Of a stretch of DNA of 64,000 nt, positions 7,244 through 15,981 are shown in pieces; the stretch's first letter is position 1, and the number at the start of each line of letters is the position of its first letter. The position numbers and the translations under genes are program-made. The DNA is from Anaerolineaceae bacterium. Lineage in GTDB: Bacteria > Chloroflexota > Anaerolineae > Aggregatilineales > Phototrophicaceae. The notes beneath the pieces are model-generated. The model saw only the letters and a program-made list of their open reading frames with translations. It was not told the origin of the DNA and made no database searches. The stretch covers positions 1 through 64,000 of the forward strand of contig WGMX01000056.1 of NCBI GenBank assembly GCA_016124855.1, written 5' to 3'.

Positions 7244-8127
7244 ATTTAGGTCAATAAGAACTCGGCTCTCAAATCGCAGTACTATTTTTCAGGTTTACTT
7301 TAGGTTTGTCGGCAAACCATTTGCTAACGAACCGGCAACCTCATGACGACACCGCTCCCTCATAAAGTTAGTGCCGAACTTCAAAAAGAGTTACAAAATG
7401 TTCTTCCAAAATGTAACCAATTCGCCAAGCCTTTCAGTTATACTGTTCATCAGGTGAAGGTGAATCGCTCCCTCCATCCGTTTGCGGGCTATCACCAGAG
7501 TGATAACGGACAATCTGAACTTGAGCAATGATTGTCCGTATGCGAACGTTGGTGATGTAGAGGGCTGGGGTTAGGGGTATTGCTGCAAATGAGACAAAAA
7601 CAGCCGATTCTCAACTGCAACAACAGCATCAACTGCATCATTTCGCCCGCTGCTTCTGCCGCCTTTGCTGCTTTCGCCGCTTGTTCCGCATTTTGGTCTT
7701 CCTCCCCTCTCCTAGCTGTATTCAGCGGTCGGCTGTTGGAGGACTGAGGCTGCGAAGGTATCCAACGTGGGGTTGGGGGTGAGTGCAAAATGGAATTTCA
7801 ATTGCTGCGGCATCAACAGCAGCATTTCACGGCCACCACCGCCGTATTCTGTATTCAACTCGGTACTCGGCACTAATGACTCGGCACTTCTCGATTGGCA
7901 ATCTTGGCGTCGGACATTCCAACACCATTTTGCCGCAAATCGAGCCGAGCCATCCGCCGAATGGTCACAAATTTCGCCAAAAAATGGAGGTGAAATTGTC
8001 AACTTTGCCAATAAATCGCCAAATAAAAAGCGGTGAACACCCGCCCACCGCCTTCTTGAAACTTGGCTCTTGTAACTTGGTACTGCTTTCGACTGGAGAC
8101 TTTTTTGCTTCTTGTAACTTGCAACTC
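7244..8127. repeat. Noncoding repeat island
   Basis: About 880 bases with no convincing gene. It holds two ACTCGG-type tracts (7259-7284, 7857-7890), two degenerate copies of a GGGGTTAGGGGT-to-GCATCAACTGCATCATTTC block (around 7564-7660 and 7770-7830), a segment at 7890-7990 that is clearly related to 29590-29690 (shared CAATCTTGGCGTCGGACAT), and the CTTGTAACTTGCAACT-type tract at 8055-8130. Read on the minus strand, 7767-7782 gives CTCACCCCCAACCCC, also seen in the hairpin elements at 41318 and 42094. Confidence 0.55.
7343..7531 (+). CDS. Small hypothetical ORF (62 aa), doubtful
   Basis: ATG 7343 to TGA 7531. It is hydrophilic, with no Shine-Dalgarno and no recognisable family. It lies inside the repeat island. 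It may be a chance frame or a gene remnant. Confidence 0.2.
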   Translation: MTTPLPHKVSAELQKELQNVLPKCNQFAKPFSYTVHQVKVNRSLHPFAGYHQSDNGQSELEQ

Positions 8128-8130
8128 CTA
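8055..8130. repeat. Dispersed CTTGTAACTTGCAACT-type repeat, copy 2
   Basis: Contains ACTTGG, CTCTTGTAACTTGG, GACTGGAGACT and CTTGTAACTTGCAACTC in succession. It shares ACTGGAGACT and CTTGCAACTTG-like words with 2771-2800. Its end overlaps the TAG stop of the FGE-fold gene (8128-8130). Confidence 0.55.
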
Positions 8131-9765
8131 CGCCGGACTCACCACCCGCAGCCCGACATCAAACCATCTCTTTCCCGGTGGATTGACGAAGCGATAAGCC
8201 GATTGTGCCGTATAACTGTTGAACGCAAACGAACTGCTTTTGACCATTTCGTTGCTGCCATCGCACGGGCTTACAGGGTCATTCATTACCAGTTGAGCAT
8301 CGTAAGCCGCGCTGTAGCAGTCTGATACCCATTCGCCCGCGTTACCAGCCATATTGAACGCGCCCACCCAGCTCGCGCCTTCGGGATAACGGCTTACGGA
8401 TACCGTTCCACCAGCCGTTCCGTAAACATTTGCCTGCCCGTTAAACTGATTGCCCCAAGGATACAACGGTGAACTTGGCCCGCGCGCCGCATATTCCCAT
8501 TGAGCCTCGGTCGGAATCCAGCCTCCACGCCATTGGGCATAGGCCTTGGCCTGTTCCAGAGTCATCCCTACGCGTGGCGTATCAGGCTGTGTCGAAGTCT
8601 GGTAATTATCTAGGTAAGCCAGTTGTGAACCCGTTTCTAGCCGGAACTGTTCCCACTGTGCGTTGCTCACTTCGTACTTGTCAATCCAATATGGTTGAGA
8701 GAGGCATACTTGACGCGCACTTTGTCCTTTAATCTGGTTATTGATGTCACCCAGTTGATCGCTGCCCATCGTGAAGCATCCTGCCGGCACGTAAACCTGT
8801 ACCACACCATGAAAATCCGTCCGTTCGGTCGTATTACTTGGCGGGACATTAGTAGCGCCCGTGTTATTGCCTGTACCCGGTTGCGCCGCCCATACATTTT
8901 GGATGATGCCACCATTCACGGTTCGTGCGTCTTGGCTTGATCCGTTCCCTTGATAGGTCGCGTTTGAGATATAAACGCTGCCTTGCTGACCGATAAAGAC
9001 AATCGACTGCGTTTGCATTCGAGCCAGACTTAACACACGGAAACCGAATTCGTTGACTCCGAATTGGAAGCTCTTACTATACTGCCAGCCATCTTGTCCG
9101 CCGTTAATCGCGTCGTAGGCGAATGCCCGCACCTGTTCGTTCGGGCGAAAACCCGCAAGGATGCCAGTCGTTTGTGCGCCTCGAAGAAAAATAGTCAGTG
9201 TAATCGGGGGCATCGTTGCTACGACCTCAGCGTGAACAGGTTGGTTTAGCACAATTCGCCACTGACCCCTCGTCAGAAACGCGCCTAACGGGAAAGCGGC
9301 TACATACACCGTTCTTGAAGTATCGTTTTCGTCTGGTTGGCTAAAGAAGGCCGCCTGTACCTGATTGGCGTTCGGGGTATAAACCTGCACATCACTTGCT
9401 TGTATCGGCGCGTCGGAGCAGATCGACGGTAACATCTCGCGGAAGTCGGGTATATCTTGGACTTCTTGTGGACCGAAATCACTTACAATGGCACCGTTTT
9501 GGATGGTGACGACGCAGTTCAAAAAGGCTTCTTGACCGCCGGTTCCGATGCTCAACCCTGCAATTAAATCCGGTGAAAAGTCATCGCTCAGGTCTATTTG
9601 TAGGGTTTCGCTCAAGTTCGTGGGCGTGGCTGTCCGTGTTGGAGCAGGGTAGGGCGTAATCGTTCCGGTCGGTGTAGGTGTCGCGGTCTGCGCCAGCGTT
9701 TGAAAGGAAGCGCCAATCGCAAACAGCAAGGATAAACAGGTGATGGATAGGGAACGTTTTTTCAT
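8128..9765 (-). CDS. Secreted protein with C-terminal FGE-sulfatase (SUMF1-like) domain
   Basis: 545 residues from ATG 9765, which has an AAAGGA site 9 nt upstream. Order: signal peptide (MKKRSLSITCLSLLFAIGAS, cleavage near LAQ), a Thr/Pro-rich stretch (TATPTPTGTITPYPAPT), a ~270-residue middle region of unknown fold, then an FGE/C-type-lectin-like domain (VYVPAGCFTMGSD, PYWIDKYEVSNAQW, GGWIPTEAQWEYAARG, YPWGN, FNMAGNAGEWVSDCY, GLRVVSPA). The usual RGGSW box is replaced by KSSSFAF, so enzymatic formylglycine formation is unlikely and a binding or structural role is more plausible. It follows the TIR-TPR gene by 55 nt on the same strand and is probably co-transcribed. The stop codon sits in a dispersed repeat. 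Confidence 0.85.
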   Translation of the reverse strand: MKKRSLSITCLSLLFAIGASFQTLAQTATPTPTGTITPYPAPTRTATPTNLSETLQIDLSDDFSPDLIAGLSIGTGGQEAFLNCVVTIQNGAIVSDFGPQEVQDIPDFREMLPSICSDAPIQASDVQVYTPNANQVQAAFFSQPDENDTSRTVYVAAFPLGAFLTRGQWRIVLNQPVHAEVVATMPPITLTIFLRGAQTTGILAGFRPNEQVRAFAYDAINGGQDGWQYSKSFQFGVNEFGFRVLSLARMQTQSIVFIGQQGSVYISNATYQGNGSSQDARTVNGGIIQNVWAAQPGTGNNTGATNVPPSNTTERTDFHGVVQVYVPAGCFTMGSDQLGDINNQIKGQSARQVCLSQPYWIDKYEVSNAQWEQFRLETGSQLAYLDNYQTSTQPDTPRVGMTLEQAKAYAQWRGGWIPTEAQWEYAARGPSSPLYPWGNQFNGQANVYGTAGGTVSVSRYPEGASWVGAFNMAGNAGEWVSDCYSAAYDAQLVMNDPVSPCDGSNEMVKSSSFAFNSYTAQSAYRFVNPPGKRWFDVGLRVVSPA

Positions 9766-9820
9766 CTGGTTGTCCTTTCGGGTAGCGTTTTTAAAAAGGC
9801 GTTCAGCCAAAATTTCGCAC

Positions 9821-11836
9821 TCAAGTGCTGGCTTCGGTTGCCTCCGGAGTAACCTCAAGTGTAGGCGCGGGTGTCGTAGGCGTGGCTCGTGCTAAAGTAT
9901 CCGCTTTTTGCTGCCGGTCTTGATACGATGAGAGCGCAGCCGAATTGTTTCCGGCTTTCGCAATCGTGATGGCCTGCCCGTATTGTTTACCGGCTTCCAC
10001 ATAATCACGCAGTTGGAAGTAAGCATCACCCATATACCCATAAACCGTCATGGCGCGTTCCGGTGCGATCAACTGTGTCGTGATGCTTCTATCGCTGGCG
10101 ATGTTGTTGTAGACAGCGAGGGCTTGCGTGTAGTCATCCAATGCATCGCGCAGTTGACCCCGCGCATATAACGCCTGACCCCGGAAAATATAGGCTTCCA
10201 TCACTGGGCTAGCCCACGTGCTGTCACTGTAACTGGAATAATTTGCGACAATTTTGTTCACCGCTTTGAGCAGAGCTTGATATTCAGAATTGTTGTCGTC
10301 ACTTCGAGCCGCTTTATCTTGCACAGCCCATAACAAGAAATGAACTTGTACTTCGGTCAGCAAAAGCTTACGTTGTACACCTTTGTCTTCCTCGCTCAGA
10401 GTCGCGTCAGCTTTGGCCTCATACTGCTGGACAAACTGCTCGGCCTGATGCAAGGCCGGTATATCAATTTTCTTGCCCGCACATTGGTCATTACCCTCGG
10501 CGAGCCAAAATGCCCGCACTGCGTACACATTGGCCAGTCCGGCGTAAGTTCGTGCGAAATCCGGTGCTATATCTTTACTCTCGTTGTAAGCCGATTCTGC
10601 GTTGTCCGCCTGAGCCAGAACTGTGCTCCGGTCACATTGTCGCGCGGCTTGTTCCGCCAATTTCATTTCACTGTTGCCGATGAGCAGATAAACGATGTCT
10701 TTACCGTCCTTATCCTTCCAATCCGGCGTATTTAAGGCTGCTTGATAGGACTCAAGTGCGCTGTCGAACTGCTGCGTCATGTGCTCAAATAAGCCGGTCA
10801 TAATATAAGAAAGGGCGGTGACGTGTGTCCCTAACTTTCCGCGATCATCCAGTGAGTCTGCTGGAATTTCTTTGCCGAACTTGTAATTGCCTGTCAGTTC
10901 TTGAGCATCGTTAAAGTAGCGGTCTGCCGATACATAAAACTCCGGCTGAAGCAGCGTTTGTTGGGTCGCTGCGTCGTAGTGAATGACTCCATAAATAGCG
11001 ACCTTAGCTGCTCTGTCATTTAGAAGGCTGATGGCTGCCTGCTGCCTTGACTGAGCATCTTTACCTGTAATACGTGTTACGCCCGCTGGCCCATCCATTT
11101 TGTAGCTCAACTTGAGTTTGCTGCCGCTGAGTTCTGAACTGAGCTGTTGGTCAAGCGATTTTGCAAACCGTTCAATCACTGCGTCGGCGTCAGCTTGCGA
11201 GACTTTATCCGGTGTATCCACCACAAAATAGCTCAACACCACACTCACATCATAATTTTGCAGGGCAGCCGTTGCTGTGGGTGGTAACGATGTCGCGGTG
11301 GGCTGAACGCTCGTGATGCCTTGGCGCACCGCTAAACTGATTCCTCCAAAAATAAGAATAATCAGGGCAATAACAGCCGTGATGATACTGCCGTTGCGGA
11401 CCCATTTGCGATAGGGAGATTGTGGTGAGGGCAGGGCGACGAGCAGTTTCCGCAAGCCACTTTCATAGTTCAGCGCCAAATCCGTATATTGAACGTGGTC
11501 AAGCCCGATAGCCGACAGCCCGTGGTCATCACTTAGGCGGCGTACGATTGCCGGATAAATGGGTTTGTTTTCACGTTGAGCTTGGGCGATTTCTAATGGA
11601 CAGTAAGGTGATGCCAAAAAATCAGGAGAGATACAGGCGATAACTCCTTCAGAATCCGACATTTGCTTGGTGAGTTCCTGCTGCCAATCCTCACCGGGTT
11701 CAATGCCGCGCTCGTCTACATCCATCCACAGCACGTAACCGCGCTGGCGTAAATCCGCGACTAATTTATCGACCGCGATCCGGTCACTGCGACTGTAACT
11801 GACAAATAGATGGGAGCGTTTATTTGTATTGGTCAT
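9821..11836 (-). CDS. TIR domain - transmembrane - TPR protein
   Basis: About 671 residues. Residues ~8-135 are a TIR domain: HLFVSYSRSDR start, WMDVDERGIEPGEDW, and SPYCPLEIAQA with Glu82 at the position of the NADase catalytic Glu. One membrane segment follows (~147-168, IITAVIALIILIFGGISL), then a Pro/Thr-rich linker. The region behind it starts with a ~150-residue domain of unknown fold, continues with several TPR-like helix pairs (MTGLFEHMTQQFDSALESYQAAL, AYGYMGDAYFQLRDYVEAGKQYGQA-like) and ends in PTTPAPTLEVTPEATEAST. Predicted topology places TIR in the cytoplasm and the TPR region outside. ATG 11836 gives MTNTNKRS. It has no Shine-Dalgarno, but a TATAAT box ends 7 nt upstream, which suggests a leaderless mRNA. 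Function: possible NAD-hydrolysing sensor-effector; not proven. Confidence 0.82.
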   Translation of the reverse strand: MTNTNKRSHLFVSYSRSDRIAVDKLVADLRQRGYVLWMDVDERGIEPGEDWQQELTKQMSDSEGVIACISPDFLASPYCPLEIAQAQRENKPIYPAIVRRLSDDHGLSAIGLDHVQYTDLALNYESGLRKLLVALPSPQSPYRKWVRNGSIITAVIALIILIFGGISLAVRQGITSVQPTATSLPPTATAALQNYDVSVVLSYFVVDTPDKVSQADADAVIERFAKSLDQQLSSELSGSKLKLSYKMDGPAGVTRITGKDAQSRQQAAISLLNDRAAKVAIYGVIHYDAATQQTLLQPEFYVSADRYFNDAQELTGNYKFGKEIPADSLDDRGKLGTHVTALSYIMTGLFEHMTQQFDSALESYQAALNTPDWKDKDGKDIVYLLIGNSEMKLAEQAARQCDRSTVLAQADNAESAYNESKDIAPDFARTYAGLANVYAVRAFWLAEGNDQCAGKKIDIPALHQAEQFVQQYEAKADATLSEEDKGVQRKLLLTEVQVHFLLWAVQDKAARSDDNNSEYQALLKAVNKIVANYSSYSDSTWASPVMEAYIFRGQALYARGQLRDALDDYTQALAVYNNIASDRSITTQLIAPERAMTVYGYMGDAYFQLRDYVEAGKQYGQAITIAKAGNNSAALSSYQDRQQKADTLARATPTTPAPTLEVTPEATEAST

Positions 11837-11843
11837 GCGATTC

Positions 11844-11872
11844 ATTATAGGGGTGCTGAATATCACCTGCAA
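11844..11872 (-). promoter_or_regulatory. Promoter of the TIR-TPR / FGE-fold pair, apparently leaderless
   Basis: Minus strand: TTGCAG (11867-11872), 17 bp, TATAAT (11844-11849), then 7 nt to ATG 11836. Transcription would begin at or within a base or two of the start codon. Confidence 0.5.
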
Positions 11873-11888
11873 GTAAGCTGAATATCAC
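11855..11888. promoter_or_regulatory. Direct repeat GCTGAATATCAC x2 over the TIR promoter
   Basis: GCTGAATATCAC occurs at 11855-11866 and again at 11877-11888, a 22 bp period (two helical turns). It overlaps the -35 box and the spacer. This is the arrangement expected of a dimeric regulator's operator; the regulator is unknown. Confidence 0.45.
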
Positions 11889-12118
11889 TCCAACAATACT
11901 GGCGATCTCGTTCTTGACTTTTTCTTGATGCCATTCCTCTAAACCCTGAGCCACTTTTGACCTTCAAAGATCAATAATGATTTTGGATGTGGGTAAACAC
12001 AATTGAACCAAACGATGAACTTAAACGTTGACGTAATTAGATAAGACTTTCGTGCGTCAATGTCCCACCACTATTAATGTCGTCATAAGTATGAATATTG
12101 TCAACAGGAAGCCGAATT

Positions 12119-12421
12119 ATGAAACGTAAGCCTACATGGTGGAAACTCTATTTGTTTGTAGCATTGACTGGTGTTGTCTTTTTCCTGTTGCCGCCAGCAA
12201 ATCACACGGCTCTTATGCTGTGGACACTTTTAATGTTCGGGGGAATTGCGATTTGGTTGCAGTTTAATCAAGCAGGATTGACTGAAACTTCTGCCTATCG
12301 ATATATCGTCGTATCGCCTCCAGTGGCTGAATTCTTTGATGAAGATCGTGTGCATATACAACAATATGCAACTGAAGCTTCAAATGACAATGTGATCAGC
12401 AGCCCACATGAGGCGGCTTAA
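12119..12421 (+). CDS. Small membrane protein, hypothetical
   Basis: 100 residues from ATG 12119, which follows AGGAAG by 8 nt (an upstream TTG at 12098 lacks this). Two membrane segments are visible (LYLFVALTGVVFFLLP and TALMLWTLLMFGGIAIWLQF), then a hydrophilic C-tail with acidic patches. I do not recognise a family. It precedes the kdpD-like gene by ~180 nt but has its own terminator, so it is a separate unit. Confidence 0.6.
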   Translation: MKRKPTWWKLYLFVALTGVVFFLLPPANHTALMLWTLLMFGGIAIWLQFNQAGLTETSAYRYIVVSPPVAEFFDEDRVHIQQYATEASNDNVISSPHEAA

Positions 12422-12456
12422 CGGCAGTTATGCTTGAGGCAAATTAGCCAGAAATT

Positions 12457-12480
12457 GCCCGCGTTAGCACGGGCTTTCTT
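12457..12480 (+). terminator. Rho-independent terminator
   Basis: GCCCG stem with CGGGC, an 8-nt loop, followed by TTTCTT; lies 36 nt after the small membrane protein gene. Confidence 0.6.
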
Positions 12481-12582
12481 GTTGTTGGGTATTGGCTAAC
12501 ATTGTGTAGAATTGCTCCCAAACTGACTGCCAGCAGACCTGATTTTTACTGGCGAACGAAACCACGGTTACATAATTGACCA

Positions 12583-12599
12583 CATTCTAAGTTAGAATG
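12583..12599. promoter_or_regulatory. Perfect palindrome before kdpD
   Basis: CATTCTAAGTTAGAATG: two 8-bp arms around a single G, ending 5 nt before ATG 12605. Its right arm also contains TAGAAT, a near-consensus -10, which would again give an almost leaderless transcript. Candidate operator. Confidence 0.45.
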
Positions 12600-12604
12600 A
12601 CTGC

Positions 12605-15289
12605 ATGGACGAATATAGACCTGATCCCGATGAGTTGCTGGCTGCAATCCAAAAGGTTGAAAACCGTCAGCGGCGCGGCAAACTCAAAATATTTTTTGGT
12701 ATGGCAGCAGGCGTGGGTAAAACGTATACCATGCTTGATAATGCACGCCAGCGGCAGGCCGAAGGCGTCGATGTTGTGGTTGGATACATTGAAACCCACA
12801 AACGTCCGGAGACCGATGCCCTGCTTTCCGATTTAGAAATCATACCGCGCCAAAAGCTTGAGTACCGTAGCACAATACTTGAAGAAATGGATACTGATGC
12901 CATTATCGCGCGTCGTCCACAATTGGTCATCGTCGATGAACTCGCTCATACCAATGTGTCGGGAGCCCGACATGTTAAGCGCTATCAAGATGTCATCGAA
13001 CTGCTTGAATATGGCTTTAATGTTTATACCACTGTTAATGTTCAGCACTTTGAAAGTCGTGCGGATACCGTTCGTCAGATTACCGGGATTACCGTTCACG
13101 AGACCGTTCCTGATTCGATTCTTGATTTAGCTGACGAAATTGAACTGATTGATATTTCGCCGGATAATCTTCGTAAGCGTTTGGCAGAAGGTAAGGTCTA
13201 TACGCCGGATCATGCTGATACGGCAGCGAACAATTTCTTCCGCATGGGCAATCTAACAGCCCTGCGTGAGATGGCGCTGCGCCTAACTGCTGAACATGTC
13301 GATCATCAACTCCACAATTACATGCAGGTCAAGTCGATTGCCGGCCCGTGGAAATCCGGCGAACGATTAATGGTCGCTGTAGGACCGACGCCATTTTCGG
13401 AACAGCTTATCCGCTGGACACGCCGTGTCGCCTATAATCTGGAAGCGCCGTGGATAGCCGTTTATGTCGAGACAACCAGACGTCTCTCGGCAGAAGCCAA
13501 ATCCCGTTTAGCCGAAAATTTGGCCTTTGCCCGTGATCTGGGTGGCGAAGTGGTGGTCAGCGCTGGCGATGAAATTGACAGCGTGTTGGTTCAGCTTGCC
13601 CGTCAGCGTAATGTTACACAGGTTGTCGTTGGCAAACCCACCAGTACCCGCTGGCAGCGTTTGATTCGGGGAGGCTCACTGGTCGATAAACTGATAAAGG
13701 CTAGCGGGGATATTGATATTTTTGTCGTCACGGGCGATAAAAGTGAGAAAAAAACACCCCGCCTGAGATTTACTGCGCCTGTCGCTAATTCTTCGTGGCG
13801 GCAGTATGTTATCGCGCTTCTTCTTGTGGCGATTATTACCGGAATTGATATAGCTGCCCTTAAATGGATGAGCTATGAAGCCGTAGGTTTGACTGAATTA
13901 TTTGCAGTTTTGCTTATTGCCGTTTATTTAGGGCGCGGTCCGGCTTTACTTGCCGCAGCCGTAAGCGCGATTACGTGGAATTTTTTGTTTATTACCCCTC
14001 AATTTACCTTTGAGATTTCGCGCCTTCAAGATGTCATTCTGTTCTCAATGTACTTTGTGATTGCCATCCTCACAGGTAATATGACTGCCCGCATCCGTAC
14101 ACAGGAGCGTCAAGCCCGTTATAACGCTGACCGCACTTTGGCCCTGTATACCCTGACGCACGAGACGGCGACTGCTGTCAACATGGATGATGTACTGCGA
14201 ACCGGTGTTTATCAGATTGGACGGGTGTTTGCAGCTGAGGTCGCTATCTTATTAGCTAAGGAGGGTAAGCTGGAACGGCAGGCACACCCCTCCAGCACCT
14301 TAGTCACTGAAGAAAAAGATTACAGTGTTGCTTCGTGGGTTTTTGACAACGGAAAGGCCGCCGGACGGTTTACCAATACTTTGCCGTCTGCCAGTGCCCA
14401 CTATTTGCCCTTGTTGACACCTAATCGTACGGTGGGCGTTATCGGCATTCGTACCCGTGGGAATGAACGGTTGTCCTTTGACCAAGAAGCGTTGTTAGAA
14501 ACGTTTAGTAACCAAATTGCACTGGTCATCGAACGTGAATTGTTAGATGAAGCCGCCGAGCAGTCTGCCATGCTTCAGGAGTCGGAGCGTCTGTATACCA
14601 CGCTCTTGAACTCGATTTCCCACGAACTGCGCACGCCGATTGCCACCATCATGGGTGCTTCCAGCAGCTTACTCGACCCACAAACACGGGCCAATGAACA
14701 AGTCCGCACCGAACTCACGCACGATATTCACGATGCGGCTGACCGGCTTAATCGTCTTGTGGAAAATTTGTTGGATATGTCCCGTCTGGATTCAGGCCGG
14801 CTCAAACTTAAATTGGATTGGTGCGATGTAAGCGATGTGATTGGCGTGTCGGTCAAGCGGGTTGAAAACTGTCTCATCCAGCGTCCCATCACCATTCAAA
14901 TTGCGCCGAACTTGCCCCTTGTCCAAATGGATTTTGTTCTGATGGAGCAGGTGGTTGTTAATTTACTGGACAATATCTGTAATTACACACCTGTTGGTAC
15001 AAAGGTGGACGTTTCGGCGGAGATGAATGCCAATTGGCTGGTTTTAACGGTCTCTGATACCGGACCCGGTTTGCCCAGCGTTGATGTAGAGCGTGTGTTT
15101 GAGAAATTTTATCGTGTTCCCGGCACGGCGACCGGCGGCACAGGTCTAGGCTTGTCGATCTGTCGCGGTCTGGTAGAGGCGCATGGGGGCACGCTCACTG
15201 CCAGCAATAAGGACACGGGTGGCGCAAGTTTTGTCATCCGTTTGCCCGCTAATTCTGTTCCCCCACCTGTTAAAGAGGCCTCATTATGA
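12605..15289 (+). CDS. kdpD: KdpD-type sensor histidine kinase
   Basis: 894 residues with the full KdpD layout. The KdpD domain has a Walker A (GMAAGVGKT, ~residues 32-40) and VIVDELAHTN. It is followed by a universal-stress-protein-like domain (~245-370), four membrane segments (DUF4118, ~395-490), a GAF-like region (~510-640), the HisKA box ISHELRTP with His673, and an HATPase domain (N-box NLLDN, DTGPGLP, FEKFYR, GTGLGLSICRGLVEAHGG). In enterobacteria KdpD senses K+ limitation and drives kdpFABC through KdpE. No kdpFABC is in this window, so the regulated genes are unknown. The stop overlaps the next start (ATGA). Confidence 0.93.
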   Translation: MDEYRPDPDELLAAIQKVENRQRRGKLKIFFGMAAGVGKTYTMLDNARQRQAEGVDVVVGYIETHKRPETDALLSDLEIIPRQKLEYRSTILEEMDTDAIIARRPQLVIVDELAHTNVSGARHVKRYQDVIELLEYGFNVYTTVNVQHFESRADTVRQITGITVHETVPDSILDLADEIELIDISPDNLRKRLAEGKVYTPDHADTAANNFFRMGNLTALREMALRLTAEHVDHQLHNYMQVKSIAGPWKSGERLMVAVGPTPFSEQLIRWTRRVAYNLEAPWIAVYVETTRRLSAEAKSRLAENLAFARDLGGEVVVSAGDEIDSVLVQLARQRNVTQVVVGKPTSTRWQRLIRGGSLVDKLIKASGDIDIFVVTGDKSEKKTPRLRFTAPVANSSWRQYVIALLLVAIITGIDIAALKWMSYEAVGLTELFAVLLIAVYLGRGPALLAAAVSAITWNFLFITPQFTFEISRLQDVILFSMYFVIAILTGNMTARIRTQERQARYNADRTLALYTLTHETATAVNMDDVLRTGVYQIGRVFAAEVAILLAKEGKLERQAHPSSTLVTEEKDYSVASWVFDNGKAAGRFTNTLPSASAHYLPLLTPNRTVGVIGIRTRGNERLSFDQEALLETFSNQIALVIERELLDEAAEQSAMLQESERLYTTLLNSISHELRTPIATIMGASSSLLDPQTRANEQVRTELTHDIHDAADRLNRLVENLLDMSRLDSGRLKLKLDWCDVSDVIGVSVKRVENCLIQRPITIQIAPNLPLVQMDFVLMEQVVVNLLDNICNYTPVGTKVDVSAEMNANWLVLTVSDTGPGLPSVDVERVFEKFYRVPGTATGGTGLGLSICRGLVEAHGGTLTASNKDTGGASFVIRLPANSVPPPVKEASL

Positions 15290-15969
15290 ACGACGGTCCG
15301 CAAATTCTTATCGTGGATGATGAACTACAAATCAGGCGTTTTCTTCGAGTTAGTCTTGAAGCAAATGGCTATGATGTTCACGAAACCGATTCTGGACACG
15401 ACGCGATTGTTAAAACCGCGCAGATGCGTCCGGATTTAATTATTCTTGACATGGGCTTGCAGGACATGGACGGCTTAGAAGTCCTCAAACGACTGCGTGA
15501 ATGGACAAAAACCCCTGTTATCATTCTCTCTGTCCGTGATGCCGACCGTGATAAAATAGCGGCTTTAGATGCCGGTGCGGATGATTACCTCACTAAGCCG
15601 TTTAGTACCGAAGAACTTCTCGCGCGGATGCGTGTTGCCCAGCGTCATGCTCAACCACAAGAACAAGAAGCGGTTTTCACGGTGGGTAATCTGCAAGTCG
15701 ATTTTGCTCGCCGGTTGGTCACACGCGGCGGCGAGCCGGTGAAGTTAACACCCACTGAATATGCATTGCTCCGTTTGCTGATTCAACATGCAGGCCGTGT
15801 ACTCACTCATCGCCAAATCCTCAAAGAGGTTTGGGGCCCGGAATACGTAGATGAACTGCACTATTTGCGGGTATACTTTGCACAATTGCGCCAGAAACTC
15901 GAAGACGATCCCACACTGCCTAAACTCATCCTGACCGAACCGGGAGTAGGGTATCGCCTTCAAACTTAA
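15286..15969 (+). CDS. kdpE: KdpE/OmpR-family response regulator
   Basis: 227 residues. The receiver domain has the acidic pair in IVDDE, phospho-acceptor Asp55 (ILDMGLQ) and Lys104 in LTKPF. It is followed by an OmpR/PhoB winged helix (PVKLTPTEYALLRLLIQHAGRVLTHRQILKEVWG ... YLRVYFAQLRQKLE). Its ATG overlaps the kdpD stop, so the pair is coupled. KdpD would phosphorylate Asp55. The target operon is not in the window; the adjacent downstream genes are candidates. Confidence 0.93.
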   Translation: MNDGPQILIVDDELQIRRFLRVSLEANGYDVHETDSGHDAIVKTAQMRPDLIILDMGLQDMDGLEVLKRLREWTKTPVIILSVRDADRDKIAALDAGADDYLTKPFSTEELLARMRVAQRHAQPQEQEAVFTVGNLQVDFARRLVTRGGEPVKLTPTEYALLRLLIQHAGRVLTHRQILKEVWGPEYVDELHYLRVYFAQLRQKLEDDPTLPKLILTEPGVGYRLQT

Positions 15970-15981
15970 AGATTGGAGCTT

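Noticed and set aside
8128..9765. FGE/C-type-lectin-fold protein as target of a diversity-generating retroelement
   Set aside because: No reverse transcriptase, no template repeat and no Asn-codon-rich variable tail were seen.
12000..12075. Long inverted repeat TTGACG...CGTCAA before the small membrane protein gene
   Set aside because: Arms are short for the ~20-nt gap and no promoter spacing fits; likely chance.
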